From JAWBSP01 sp964632175 (GTDB lineage: Archaea > Hadarchaeota > Hadarchaeia > Hadarchaeales > JAWBSP01): DNA of 55,036 bases. Positions 38,961-47,566 of this stretch are shown here, in pieces. A program made the position numbers and the translations under genes. A model generated the notes under the pieces. It was not told the DNA's origin. It saw only the letters and a program-made list of their open reading frames with translations, and did no database searches. Each line of letters begins with the position of its first letter. Within the stretch, counting starts at the first letter, position 1. Location: positions 1 to 55,036 of the forward strand of contig CAZWBJ010000006.1 in assembly GCA_964632175.1 (NCBI GenBank). Direction: 5' to 3'.

Positions 38961-40613
38961 ATGGCAGTGGCGCAACTCGGCGGGAGGCCAATTTTGGTGC
39001 TCCCGGAAGGGTCTAGGCGACTGGTGGGAAGGGACGCGAGGAGGATGAACATCATGGCTGCAAGGGTGGTAGCGGAGGCCGTCAGGAGTACCCTCGGTCC
39101 CAAGGGAATGGACAAAATGATGGTGGACAATCTCGGCGATGTGGTGATCACCAACGACGGTGCGACCATCCTCAAGGAGATGGAGGTGGAACACCCGGCC
39201 GCCAAGATGATGGTTGAGGTCGCCAAGACCCAAGATGATGAAGTGGGGGATGGAACCACCACTGCAGTGGTGCTTGCCGGAGAACTCTTGAAGGAAGCGG
39301 AGAATCTTCTGGATCAAGGAATTCATCCCACCATCGTCGCTAAGGGCTACCGCCTCGCCGCAGGAAAGGCCCAAGAACTCCTCCAGCAGATGGCCGACCC
39401 AGTCTCCTTCGAAGACGATGCCCTGCTGAAGAAGGTGGCCGTCACTTCCATGACGGGCAAGAAGGCGGAGGCGGGCAGGGAGTTCCTGGCAGAACTGGTG
39501 GTTAAGGCCGTGAAGAGAATCGCCGATCGAGTGGATGGGGGATACAAGGTGGACATTGACTACATCGGTGTGGAGAAGAGGCCCGGCGGCGGCCTCATGA
39601 ACACCGAGCTGATCGAGGGCGTGATAATCGACAAGGAGGTGGTTAGACCGGGAATGCCAAAATCGGTGAGGGACGCCAAGATAGCTCTGCTTGACTGTGC
39701 GCTGGAGATAAAGAAAACCGAGACCGATGCGGAGATCAGAGTGGCGAGGCCCGAGCAGCTCCGAAGCTTCCTAGAGGAGGAGGAGAGAATACTCAAGAGC
39801 ATGGTGGACAAAATCGCGGCCACCGGTGCCAACGTGGTCTTCTGCCAGAAGGGAATCGACGATGTGGCCCAGTACTACCTCGCCAAAGCAGGCATCCTAG
39901 CAGCCAGAAGGGTGAAAAAGTCAGACATGGAGAAGCTTGCAAGAGCCACAGGAGGGAAAATCGTAACCTCCCTCGACGATCTCACCCCCGCCGAGCTGGG
40001 ATATGCAGGCCTCGTGGAGGAGAGAAAGGTGGGGGAGGAGAAGCTCATCTTTGTAACCCAGTGCAAGGACCCCAAGGCGGTCGGTCTTCTCCTGAGGGGA
40101 GGTTCCGAGCACGTGGTGGATGAAATAGAAAGGGCAGTCCATGATGCGCTGTGCGTGGTAGCTAGGTGCCTGGAGGACGGGAAGGTGGTTCCTGGAGGCG
40201 GGGCGATGGAGATTGAGCTCGCCAAGCATCTGAGGAAGTATTCGGAAACGGTGGGTGGGAGGGAAGCGCTAGCCGTTCGGGCCTTCGCCAACGCACTGGA
40301 AATCATACCCCAGTCGCTTGCAGAAAATGCGGGGATGGACGCTGTGGATACCCTAGTAGAGCTGAGAGCTGCCCATGCTAGGCCAGAAGGGAAGTACATG
40401 GGGGTGGACGTTTTCGGCGGAAAGGTGGGAGACATGAGAGAACTTTCCGTCTACGAGCCGCTGCGGGTGAAGCTCCAAGCCATAAAATCGGCGAGCGAGG
40501 CCGCCATCATGATCCTGAGAATTGACGATGTGATAGCCGCAGCCAAGAAGGAATTGAAGGGCCCGCCTGAGAAGAAAGAGGAAGAAGAGGGCGAGACCAG
40601 CACAGAAGATTAG
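38961..40613 (+). CDS. thsA: Thermosome subunit (group II chaperonin)
   Basis: 550 residues. ATP site motifs T-L-G-P-K-G-M-D-K-M (about 44-53), N-D-G-A-T-I-L and G-D-G-T-T-T-A-V-V; later G-G-G-A-M-E-I-E. The C terminus is Glu/Lys-rich and lacks the GGM repeats of group I and some group II chaperonins. It folds proteins in a two-ring, lid-closed complex. Control probably lies in the region shared with alba. Confidence 0.96.
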   Translation: MAVAQLGGRPILVLPEGSRRLVGRDARRMNIMAARVVAEAVRSTLGPKGMDKMMVDNLGDVVITNDGATILKEMEVEHPAAKMMVEVAKTQDDEVGDGTTTAVVLAGELLKEAENLLDQGIHPTIVAKGYRLAAGKAQELLQQMADPVSFEDDALLKKVAVTSMTGKKAEAGREFLAELVVKAVKRIADRVDGGYKVDIDYIGVEKRPGGGLMNTELIEGVIIDKEVVRPGMPKSVRDAKIALLDCALEIKKTETDAEIRVARPEQLRSFLEEEERILKSMVDKIAATGANVVFCQKGIDDVAQYYLAKAGILAARRVKKSDMEKLARATGGKIVTSLDDLTPAELGYAGLVEERKVGEEKLIFVTQCKDPKAVGLLLRGGSEHVVDEIERAVHDALCVVARCLEDGKVVPGGGAMEIELAKHLRKYSETVGGREALAVRAFANALEIIPQSLAENAGMDAVDTLVELRAAHARPEGKYMGVDVFGGKVGDMRELSVYEPLRVKLQAIKSASEAAIMILRIDDVIAAAKKELKGPPEKKEEEEGETSTED

Positions 40614-40686
40614 GTTTTGCCGTTAGGCAATTCAGTACCGCTGTAGTGTGGTTCGACAAAAGGAAAGGTTAGTACCCGATAAAACG

Positions 40687-41169
40687 CTACGGTAGGAAGA
40701 CCACCGCGGCGAGGGCGGCACCGTGGGTTTTCACGATATGGCCCGCCGAGATAGACAGAACCCTTTTAGGAACAAGCCCACGGTTTTCCATCATGTATTT
40801 CACCATGGCTTCAACGGTTTTGGCGGCGGTTCTTTCGGTGACCCCGATATCGTGGTACTCCGAGATCATCCCGTGAGAGTTCTCACCGATGGCGATTCCA
40901 AGGGCAGCAGCAATTTTTTGCCCGGGTGTTGAGCTTGAGATTTTTGCCATCACCACCGGCACCACTGTTCCCGGCTCGATGTAGGGCAGCTGGGAGTTTT
41001 CAATGATTTCACAGTTTTGCGGCAGGATGCTCGAGACTTGGACCAAGTTCAACTCTGCAATTCCCGCTTTTCTCAGGGCATTGTCGAAAGCAACGAGCTC
41101 GAAGGGCCCCTCAGCGGAGGCGGCCACAAGGACGGCCTTTCTGGGGGTTGACCAGAAGGGAGCGCTCAT
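40687..41169 (-). CDS. pdaD: Pyruvoyl-dependent arginine decarboxylase (PdaD)
   Basis: 160 residues. The self-processing site V-S-S-I-L-P (Ser46-Ser47) predicts cleavage into beta and alpha chains with a pyruvoyl group from Ser47. Other family features: A-F-D-N-A-L-R-K-A-G-I and the E-Y-H-D motif. It makes agmatine for polyamines and for the TiaS reaction (TiaS is at 52896). Start ATG at 41169 has GAGAGAGGA upstream and a TATA-like GTTAAAAAAGG about 40 bp back; GTG at 41190 would add seven residues. It follows trpA on the same strand. Confidence 0.92.
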   Translation of the reverse strand: MSAPFWSTPRKAVLVAASAEGPFELVAFDNALRKAGIAELNLVQVSSILPQNCEIIENSQLPYIEPGTVVPVVMAKISSSTPGQKIAAALGIAIGENSHGMISEYHDIGVTERTAAKTVEAMVKYMMENRGLVPKRVLSISAGHIVKTHGAALAAVVFLP

Positions 41170-41218
41170 TCCTCTCTCAGTGTTTTCCACAATGGAATGT
41201 TAGTTACCTTTTTTAACT

Positions 41219-42049
41219 TTAACTCTCGAGTCCAGAGCTTCGGGGAAGATTTTTGACCGTGGCACGCTTGAGCTGCGAGACGAAATCCTCCAGATATTTG
41301 AGCATCCGGTGGGGGGAATGGAGGTTCTTTGCCATGCACTCGATCAGCGAGCTCCCCACAACTACTCCGTCCGCTCCCCACGCGAGGATTTCCCTGACGT
41401 GTTGCGGTCGAGAAACGCCAAACCCCACAGCCACGGGAACTTTCGAGAAGCTTTTGATCCTTCGGATTAGTCCCCTGAGTCCCTTTGAGAGCTTCTCCCT
41501 TGCCCCAGTTACACCCAGAACCGAAACCAGGTATACAAAACCTCTGGAGCTCTCACAGATCTTCCGCAGTCTGGGTGCGGGGCTGGTGGGCGCGGCGAGG
41601 AGCACAAGGTCAAGATTCAGGAAGGAGAGGGTTTCCGAGAGTTCGCCTGCCTCCTCCACCGGAAGGTCGGGGACGATGAGCCCGTCCCCACCCGCCCTTG
41701 ACAGTTCCTCCGCGAACCTCTTTGGGCCGAACCGGAGAACAGGATTATAGTAGGAGAGGACTAGAAGTGGTGTTTCCTTCCCCTTCCTAAACTCCTTGAT
41801 GATTTTGAAGAGGAGTGCGGTGTTCATGCCCCCCTCGAGCGCTTTCTGGCTTGAGGCCTGGATGGTGGGTCCGTCGGCGATGGGGTCTGAAAAGGGCAGT
41901 CCTAGCTCAAGAATATCGGCATGCTTTGAAAGGACGCGGAGTACTGGCAACGTGAGGTCTGGGCGAGGGTATCCGGCCGTAGTGAAGCAGATGAGGGCTC
42001 CTTCTCCCCTCCGCCTTAGCTCCTCGAACTTTTCGGCTATCCTCCCCAT
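41219..42049 (-). CDS. trpA: Tryptophan synthase alpha subunit
   Basis: 276 residues. Active-site Glu in D-I-L-E-L-G-L-P-F-S-D-P and Asp in I-A-D-G-P-T-I-Q; also V-A-V-G-F-G-V-S. It cleaves indole-3-glycerol phosphate to indole and glyceraldehyde 3-phosphate. Overlaps trpB by 13 bp and ends the trp operon. Confidence 0.96.
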   Translation of the reverse strand: MGRIAEKFEELRRRGEGALICFTTAGYPRPDLTLPVLRVLSKHADILELGLPFSDPIADGPTIQASSQKALEGGMNTALLFKIIKEFRKGKETPLLVLSYYNPVLRFGPKRFAEELSRAGGDGLIVPDLPVEEAGELSETLSFLNLDLVLLAAPTSPAPRLRKICESSRGFVYLVSVLGVTGAREKLSKGLRGLIRRIKSFSKVPVAVGFGVSRPQHVREILAWGADGVVVGSSLIECMAKNLHSPHRMLKYLEDFVSQLKRATVKNLPRSSGLES

Positions 42050-43230
42050 TTTCCCCCCAGATAGTTGGCCACGACTTCTACGTCCTTGTCCCCCCTCCCA
42101 GAGAGGTTGACCACCACTAGGGCACCCTCCCCCAATCTTCTCTTGATCTCCGGGAGGTAGGCCAAGGCGTGTGCGCTCTCCAACGCCGGGAGAATCCCTT
42201 CGGTCCTCGCCAGCAGGAGGAAGGCCTCTACGGCTTCCCGGTCGGTCACGGCCGAAACCTTAATCCTCCCCCTCTCTTTCAAGAACGCCAGCTCCGGCCC
42301 CACTCCTGGGTAGTCCAGTCCCGCGGCAATACTGTGGGTCTCCAAGATCTGCCCGAACCTGTCCTGAAGTACGTAGCTCATACAGCCGTGGAGCACACCC
42401 TCTGAGCCCGCCACCAGAGAGGCGGCATGTCTTCCTGTGCGCAGACCCAGACCCCCAGCCTCCACCCCGAAGAGCTCAACGTCCTCGTCTAGGAATTCGT
42501 AAAAAATCCCCATGGCGTTGCTGCCTCCCCCCACGCAGGCAACGATGGCATCGGGCAGCCTGCCTTCTCGCCTCAGCAGTTGTTCCCTCGTTTCCTCCCC
42601 GATGATCCTCTGAAAATCCCGGACCATCATGGGGTAGGGGTGTGGGCCCACCACCGAGCCGAGCAGGTAGTGGGTGGTCAGGACGTTCGTGGTCCAGTCT
42701 CGGAGGGCCTCGTTGATGGCATCCTTCAGGGTTTGTGATCCGGAGGAAACTTTTCTAACCTCCGCTCCCAGCAGTCTCATCCGGAAAACGTTCAGCCTCT
42801 GCCTCTCCATGTCTCTTTTCCCCATGTAGATGGTGCACTCCAGACCGAAGCTAGCGGCAGCGGAGGCGGTGGCCACGCCGTGCTGGCCGGCCCCTGTTTC
42901 GGCGATGATTCGCTTTTTCCTCATGAACTTCGCCAGCAGGCACTGACCCACCGCATTGTTCACCTTGTGGGCTCCCCCGAAGGCCAGATCCTCCCTCTTC
43001 AGGTAGATCCTCAGCCCTAGTTTTTCGGAGAGTCTCCCGGCGAAGGTGAGGGGGGTGGGCCTTCCGGCATCGTGCAAAATCCCTCGGAGCTCCTTTTGGA
43101 GCTTTTGATTCCTCTTAAACCTGAGATAGGCCTCTTCAAGCTCTTGGAGGGCGGGCATCAGGGTCTCCGGGACGTACTGTCCTCCGAATCTGCCGAATCT
43201 TCCATCTCTCGGATACTGGTCTTTATACAT
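42037..43230 (-). CDS. trpB: Tryptophan synthase beta subunit
   Basis: 397 residues, TrpB1 type (F-G-G-Q-Y-V-P-E-T-L-M-P at the N terminus, not the longer TrpB2 form). PLP Lys in G-G-A-H-K-V-N-N-A, phosphate loop G-G-G-S-N-A-M-G. It condenses indole with serine. ATG at 43230 overlaps the trpF stop (ATGTATAA). Confidence 0.96.
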   Translation of the reverse strand: MYKDQYPRDGRFGRFGGQYVPETLMPALQELEEAYLRFKRNQKLQKELRGILHDAGRPTPLTFAGRLSEKLGLRIYLKREDLAFGGAHKVNNAVGQCLLAKFMRKKRIIAETGAGQHGVATASAAASFGLECTIYMGKRDMERQRLNVFRMRLLGAEVRKVSSGSQTLKDAINEALRDWTTNVLTTHYLLGSVVGPHPYPMMVRDFQRIIGEETREQLLRREGRLPDAIVACVGGGSNAMGIFYEFLDEDVELFGVEAGGLGLRTGRHAASLVAGSEGVLHGCMSYVLQDRFGQILETHSIAAGLDYPGVGPELAFLKERGRIKVSAVTDREAVEAFLLLARTEGILPALESAHALAYLPEIKRRLGEGALVVVNLSGRGDKDVEVVANYLGGKWGG

Positions 43231-43867
43231 GCCCAACGGCCTCGAGAAAGCGCTTCATTTTCTCCACACTCTTCCTCCCCGGGGCAACCTCTATCCCCGT
43301 TGAGACGTCCACCCCGTCTGGGTTCACGATCTCTATGGCTTCCCTCACGTTCTCGGGGTTTAGCCCCCCGGCCAGGAACACCGGCTTTCGGAGGGACTTC
43401 CTTATCTCCCTGCTGATCCTCCAATCGTGTGGGACTCCTGTACCCCCTCCCGTCGGTCCTTTCGTGTCCAGCAGCACGATGTCGGCAACCTCCTCGTACA
43501 GCTTGATTGAGCTTACGATGTCTTCAGCGCCCCGGCACTCGGGGGGGATGGAGAACACAAGGATCAATCCAGCGTGGGGTTTCAGCCTCCGCATTTCTTC
43601 CGGGGATAGATCCGGATGCAGTTGCAGGTAATCGGGATGTAAGGTCTCCGTCAGCCTGAGTACCCCGTTCAGATCCCTCGCCCGCGTGACGCAAACGCGC
43701 TGTATGGTTCGCGGAACTCTTTGCAGGAGCTCGGCAGCTTTGCTCGCGTCTAGGTTTCTGGGTGACTGCGGTATGCCCACAATCACACCCAGCAGATCGG
43801 GATGGAGGTGGCAGGCTGCCTCGACATCTGATGCCAGAGTGAAGCCGCAGAACTTAACCCTTACCAA
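43223..43867 (-). CDS. trpF: Phosphoribosylanthranilate isomerase
   Basis: 214 residues, TIM barrel. Catalytic Cys in V-K-F-C-G-F-T and Asp in V-L-L-D-T-K-G-P; phosphate site F-L-A-G-G-L. Starts at TTG 43867 overlapping the trpC stop, with GGTGAGGA abutting it; no better start is in frame. Third-step isomerisation of Trp synthesis. Confidence 0.94.
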   Translation of the reverse strand: MVRVKFCGFTLASDVEAACHLHPDLLGVIVGIPQSPRNLDASKAAELLQRVPRTIQRVCVTRARDLNGVLRLTETLHPDYLQLHPDLSPEEMRRLKPHAGLILVFSIPPECRGAEDIVSSIKLYEEVADIVLLDTKGPTGGGTGVPHDWRISREIRKSLRKPVFLAGGLNPENVREAIEIVNPDGVDVSTGIEVAPGRKSVEKMKRFLEAVGHV

Positions 43868-44600
43868 TCCTCACCATCTCCTCCACCGCTTTCTTCACGT
43901 CTGGGGAGCGCATGATGGCGGTGCCGACGAGCACGGCATCGGCCCCCGCTTCCAGCATTCTTTTAGCGTCGGAGGAAGAAGAAATTCCACTTTCGCTTAT
44001 CACCGTCACGTTCTCCGGAACCAGCGGTGCCAGCTCTATCGTGTGATTCAGGTCGACTTGAAGAGTTCTTAGATCCCGATTGTTGATCCCGAGCACCTCG
44101 GCACCGGCCTCAATGGCTAGTTCGAGTTCAGGCTTGTTGCATACCTCAACCACCGGCGTCATCCCCAAGTCTCTTGCCAGCTCAATGAAGGCCTTCAGTT
44201 TGTCTCCCAAGGCGGCCGCAATGAGGAGAACGGCGTCGGCCTTTAGCTCAGAAGACTCGTAAAGCTGGCTTTCGTATACGATAAAATCCTTCCGCAATAC
44301 TGGGACCCCAGTACGTCGTCTGACAAGGGGAATGAAGGAGGGATGACCCCCGAAGTACTTTTCTTCCGTGAGTACGGAGAGGGCAATGGCGCCGCCGCTG
44401 ACCATTTGCTCTGCCAGCGCTCCTGGGTCGGTTGGCTCCCTCAGCACCCCGGAAGGGGATCGGAACTTGATCTCGGCGATCAGCGGTATCCTATCTCGAG
44501 TGGATAGTATGGCTTTCCGGAGATCCCTTGCCCGAAAAGGCGAGGGTTTTGCCTGCTGGGGTGGCCTGATTTCGCTTATAATCCTTTCCAAGAAATTCAT
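43854..44600 (-). CDS. trpC: Indole-3-glycerol phosphate synthase
   Basis: 248 residues, TIM barrel with I-A-E-I-K-F-R-S-P-S-G, L-R-K-D-F-I-V and I-N-N-R-D-L-R-T motifs. It closes the indole ring from CdRP. ATG overlaps the trpD stop by 4 bp, and the end overlaps trpF by 14 bp. Confidence 0.96.
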   Translation of the reverse strand: MNFLERIISEIRPPQQAKPSPFRARDLRKAILSTRDRIPLIAEIKFRSPSGVLREPTDPGALAEQMVSGGAIALSVLTEEKYFGGHPSFIPLVRRRTGVPVLRKDFIVYESQLYESSELKADAVLLIAAALGDKLKAFIELARDLGMTPVVEVCNKPELELAIEAGAEVLGINNRDLRTLQVDLNHTIELAPLVPENVTVISESGISSSSDAKRMLEAGADAVLVGTAIMRSPDVKKAVEEMVRIGKG

Positions 44601-45643
44601 GGGGTCAATCTCCGCGCCACGCTCGCGTCGCCACCCGTGGCTTCGATAAAGTCGATCAGTTTTCGGTAGGCTGCACCGGAGTCAATCGCCTCCCCTGCCG
44701 CTTCCAATGCATCTTTCATGTCATGAGAAATCCCGCCCACGACTATGGCGGCAGCAGCATTCAGCAGAACGATATCTCTCCTTGGGCCCTCCTTCCCCTT
44801 CAGGACCTCCAGCAGGAGCTTGGCGTTCTCCTCCAGATTCCCCCCGAGCAGATCCCCCGCTTTCGCCCTAGGGATCCCGAATTGCTCCGGTGTCAGTTCG
44901 AAGGTCTCCACATGGGAATCCTTCAGTTCGGAGACCTTGGTGGCCCCTAAGGTTGAGATTTCGTCTAGACCATCCATACCGTGGACGACCATTACCCTTT
45001 CCGAGCCAAGCCTCTTCAGAACCTGGCAGAGGGTCTCGGTGAGGGAAGGGTCGAACACACCCAGCAGCTGGGCTTTGGCTCCGGCCGGGTTGGTGAGCGG
45101 GCCTAGGATGTTGAAGACAGTTCTTATTCCCATCTCTCTTCTCGGCTGGAGCGCGTGCTTCATGCTTGGGTGGAAAACCGGTGCGAACATGAAGCCTATC
45201 CCCACCTCCTCTATGCAGCGCTCCACCTCCGCTGGTCCCAGATCTATCCTCGCGCCTAGGAACTCTAGGACATCCGCGCTTCCAGCTTTGCTGGTGACCG
45301 ACCGATTCCCGTGCTTCGCCACCCGCACGTTGGCCGCCGCCGCCACGAACATGGCCGCGGTGCTTATGTTAAAGGTCTTGATTCGGTCTCCCCCCGTTCC
45401 GCACGTGTCCACCAGCCTGCCCCCGACCCTAGGATTCACCTTCAGGCAGAACTCCCGCATGACGCTCGCGAGGGAGGTGATTTCCTCCACGGTCTCCCCC
45501 TTCATTCTGAGGCCCGTGAGGAAGGAAGCAACTTGGGCGGGGGTGGCTGAACCGCTCATGATGTCCCGCATGGCCTCCCCTGCTTCCTCCGGAGTGAGGT
45601 CTTGGAACTCCACCAGTTTCCTTATGGCTTCCTGGATTCCCAC
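44597..45643 (-). CDS. trpD: Anthranilate phosphoribosyltransferase
   Basis: 348 residues with C-G-T-G-G-D-R-I-K-T-F-N-I-S-T and K-H-G-N-R-S-V-T-S-K-A-G-S-A-D-V-L-E. It transfers phosphoribose to anthranilate. Start is GTG at 45643, overlapping trpG by 22 bp. Confidence 0.96.
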   Translation of the reverse strand: MGIQEAIRKLVEFQDLTPEEAGEAMRDIMSGSATPAQVASFLTGLRMKGETVEEITSLASVMREFCLKVNPRVGGRLVDTCGTGGDRIKTFNISTAAMFVAAAANVRVAKHGNRSVTSKAGSADVLEFLGARIDLGPAEVERCIEEVGIGFMFAPVFHPSMKHALQPRREMGIRTVFNILGPLTNPAGAKAQLLGVFDPSLTETLCQVLKRLGSERVMVVHGMDGLDEISTLGATKVSELKDSHVETFELTPEQFGIPRAKAGDLLGGNLEENAKLLLEVLKGKEGPRRDIVLLNAAAAIVVGGISHDMKDALEAAGEAIDSGAAYRKLIDFIEATGGDASVARRLTP

Positions 45644-46212
45644 CTTTCCACCACCTCCAAAAAGTTCCTGAGAATCGTGCCCCCGCAGGCGGTGAGGATG
45701 GATTCGGGGTGAAATTGGAGGCCAAAAATGGGCTTCGTCCGGTGTCTCAGCCCCATGATCTCCCCGTCCTCGCTCTCCGCGCTGATCAGCAGGCAGCTCG
45801 GCAGGCTCTTCCCGTCCACGACCAAGGAATGATATCTAGTGGCCTGGAAGGGGTTTGGAACCCCCTTGAACAGCTCGCTCCCGTCGTGTTTGATGGTGGA
45901 GGTTTTTCCATGGACGAGCCTTTTTGCTTGGATGATCCTTCCCCCGAACGCGTAGGCAATGCTCTGGTGTCCGAGGCACACGCCCAGAATTGGAATTCTA
46001 CCGCTGAATCTCCTGACGGCCTCCACCGAGATCCCTGCCTCGGCGGGGGTCTTCGGGCCGGGGGAGATGACGAGGGCTTCCGGCATACTTTCCACCACTC
46101 TCTCCAGCGGCACGTCGTTTCTGAAGACCAACGGCTCGGCACCTAGCTCGCCCAACATCTGTACCAGATTGTAGACGAAGCTGTCGTAGTTGTCAATAAC
46201 CGCGACCCTCAT
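45622..46212 (-). CDS. trpG: Anthranilate synthase glutamine amidotransferase subunit
   Basis: 196 residues, class I glutamine amidotransferase. Catalytic Cys in G-V-C-L-G-H-Q, oxyanion P-G-P-K-T-P, and His-Glu in F-H-P-E-S-I. It supplies ammonia to TrpE. Overlaps trpE by 20 bp. Confidence 0.96.
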   Translation of the reverse strand: MRVAVIDNYDSFVYNLVQMLGELGAEPLVFRNDVPLERVVESMPEALVISPGPKTPAEAGISVEAVRRFSGRIPILGVCLGHQSIAYAFGGRIIQAKRLVHGKTSTIKHDGSELFKGVPNPFQATRYHSLVVDGKSLPSCLLISAESEDGEIMGLRHRTKPIFGLQFHPESILTACGGTILRNFLEVVERWESRKP

Positions 46213-47515
46213 CCCCTATCCCCGCGGCCTCTAGGAGGGCAGCAGCTTTGTTTTTGGTTTCCAGATACTCCTTCCACGGTACCGAGTCCGCGACCACTCC
46301 CGCCCCCACTTGGAGGTGAGCGCCCGAGTCCTGCGCCACGAGCGTGCGGATGGTGATGGCAAGGTTGAGCTCGCCACGGTAGCCTATGAACCCCACCCCG
46401 CCGGCGTAGATCCCCCTCCTTGTTGGCTCTAGTTCTTCGATTATCTCCATCGCCCTGAACTTGGGGGCCCCGGTCACGGTCCCGGCTGGGAAGGTTGCAC
46501 GAATCACATCAAAGACATCCTTGCCCGCCTGCAGCCTGCCCGTGACATCGCTCACGAGGTGCTGGACGTGACTGTATTTCTCAACCTTCATGAACTCCCC
46601 GACCCTCACGGAGCCGAAGCTACACACCCGCCCCAGGTCGTTCCTGGCGAGATCCACCAGCATCACATGCTCCGCCCTCTCCTTCTCGTCACGGCTCAGC
46701 TCCTCCTCCAGCCTCCGGTCCTCCTCTTCGGTTTTCCCCCTTCTCCTCGTGCCCGCGATGGGCCGGGTGAGAACTTCCCTTCCGTTAACTTGGACCAGCA
46801 TCTCCGGGCTGGAACCCACGATGGCCTTTCCAGGGAGATCCAGAAAGTACATGTAGGGGGAGGGGTTGATTTTCCTCAAACGGAGATAGAACGCCTCAAG
46901 CGGGGGGCATGGGCTGAGGGAAATTCTCCTCGAAAGCACGACCTGAATGATGTCCCCTTTCCTGATGTACCCCTTGGCCCTCTCGACCGCTGTCTCAAAG
47001 GATCGTCTCGTCATATTGGAGGTCACTCGGGAGGGGTGGCCGATTTTGGGTTTGCCCCCCTCCGGAGGCGGACTCCCCGCGCCTTCAAGGCTGTGTCTGC
47101 ACCTGATCACCTGGTTGGAGTAGTGATCGAAGACGAGGAGATTTCTGGGGAGGAAGAACTCCACCACTGGGTGATGGAGATCGTCTCTGGCCTTACTTTC
47201 AAGGGCGTGCAGGTGGCGCACGTAGTCGTATCCTATATAGCCAAAGACGCCTGCCACGTAAGGCGGCAGCTCGTCCTGGAATTTAAGCGTGTCCAGTTCC
47301 AGCTCTTTTCTCATCCTCTGGAGCGGGTCCTCCTCGGTCCCCTCATCACGAAAATAGAGAAGGGGGTCCCACCCAACTATGGAATATCTCCCAGACCTTC
47401 CCTTTTCCGCCGATTCCAGCAGAAAAGAAGCTCTAGCCCTCTTTCGCACCCTAAAGAAAATTCGCGCCGGGTCTGCGATAAGTTTTGAAACCTCGATTTT
47501 CGTTTCTACCTGCAT
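46193..47515 (-). CDS. trpE: Anthranilate synthase component I
   Basis: 440 residues. The Trp-feedback motif L-L-E-S is present near residue 32, so the enzyme should be inhibited by tryptophan. Chorismate-site motifs P-F/Y-M-Y-F-L-D, G-S-S-P-E-M-L, T-R-P-I-A-G-T-R-R-R-G and G-A-P-K-F-R-A-M-E are intact. It makes anthranilate with TrpG. The ATG is 25 bp from a TATA box, giving a leaderless start to the operon trpEGDCFBA. Confidence 0.96.
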   Translation of the reverse strand: MQVETKIEVSKLIADPARIFFRVRKRARASFLLESAEKGRSGRYSIVGWDPLLYFRDEGTEEDPLQRMRKELELDTLKFQDELPPYVAGVFGYIGYDYVRHLHALESKARDDLHHPVVEFFLPRNLLVFDHYSNQVIRCRHSLEGAGSPPPEGGKPKIGHPSRVTSNMTRRSFETAVERAKGYIRKGDIIQVVLSRRISLSPCPPLEAFYLRLRKINPSPYMYFLDLPGKAIVGSSPEMLVQVNGREVLTRPIAGTRRRGKTEEEDRRLEEELSRDEKERAEHVMLVDLARNDLGRVCSFGSVRVGEFMKVEKYSHVQHLVSDVTGRLQAGKDVFDVIRATFPAGTVTGAPKFRAMEIIEELEPTRRGIYAGGVGFIGYRGELNLAITIRTLVAQDSGAHLQVGAGVVADSVPWKEYLETKNKAAALLEAAGIGDEGRGY

Positions 47516-47535
47516 CAGTTTTTAGTGCTTTTGAC

Positions 47536-47566
47536 AATTAAATACCTTAATGTACAAAAATGTTCA
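47536..47566 (-). promoter_or_regulatory. trp operon promoter with two TRP-box-like sites
   Basis: A TATA-like ATTTAATT (47536-47543 on the minus strand) sits 25 bp before the trpE ATG. Just upstream are TGTACA (47551-47556) and TGAACA (47561-47566, minus strand), starting 10 bp apart, so on the same face of the helix. TGTACA is the box bound by TrpY at the trp operon of Methanothermobacter. The second box overlaps the stop codon of the chorismate mutase/ACT regulator gene. Confidence 0.6.

Noticed and set aside
40614..40686. Possible small gene or terminator between thermosome and pdaD
   Set aside because: The 73-bp convergent gap has no convincing frame, stable dyad or long T-run.
46559..47488. 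A 309-codon plus-strand frame over trpE
   Set aside because: Antisense to an intact trpE, with low-complexity composition and no recognisable domain.
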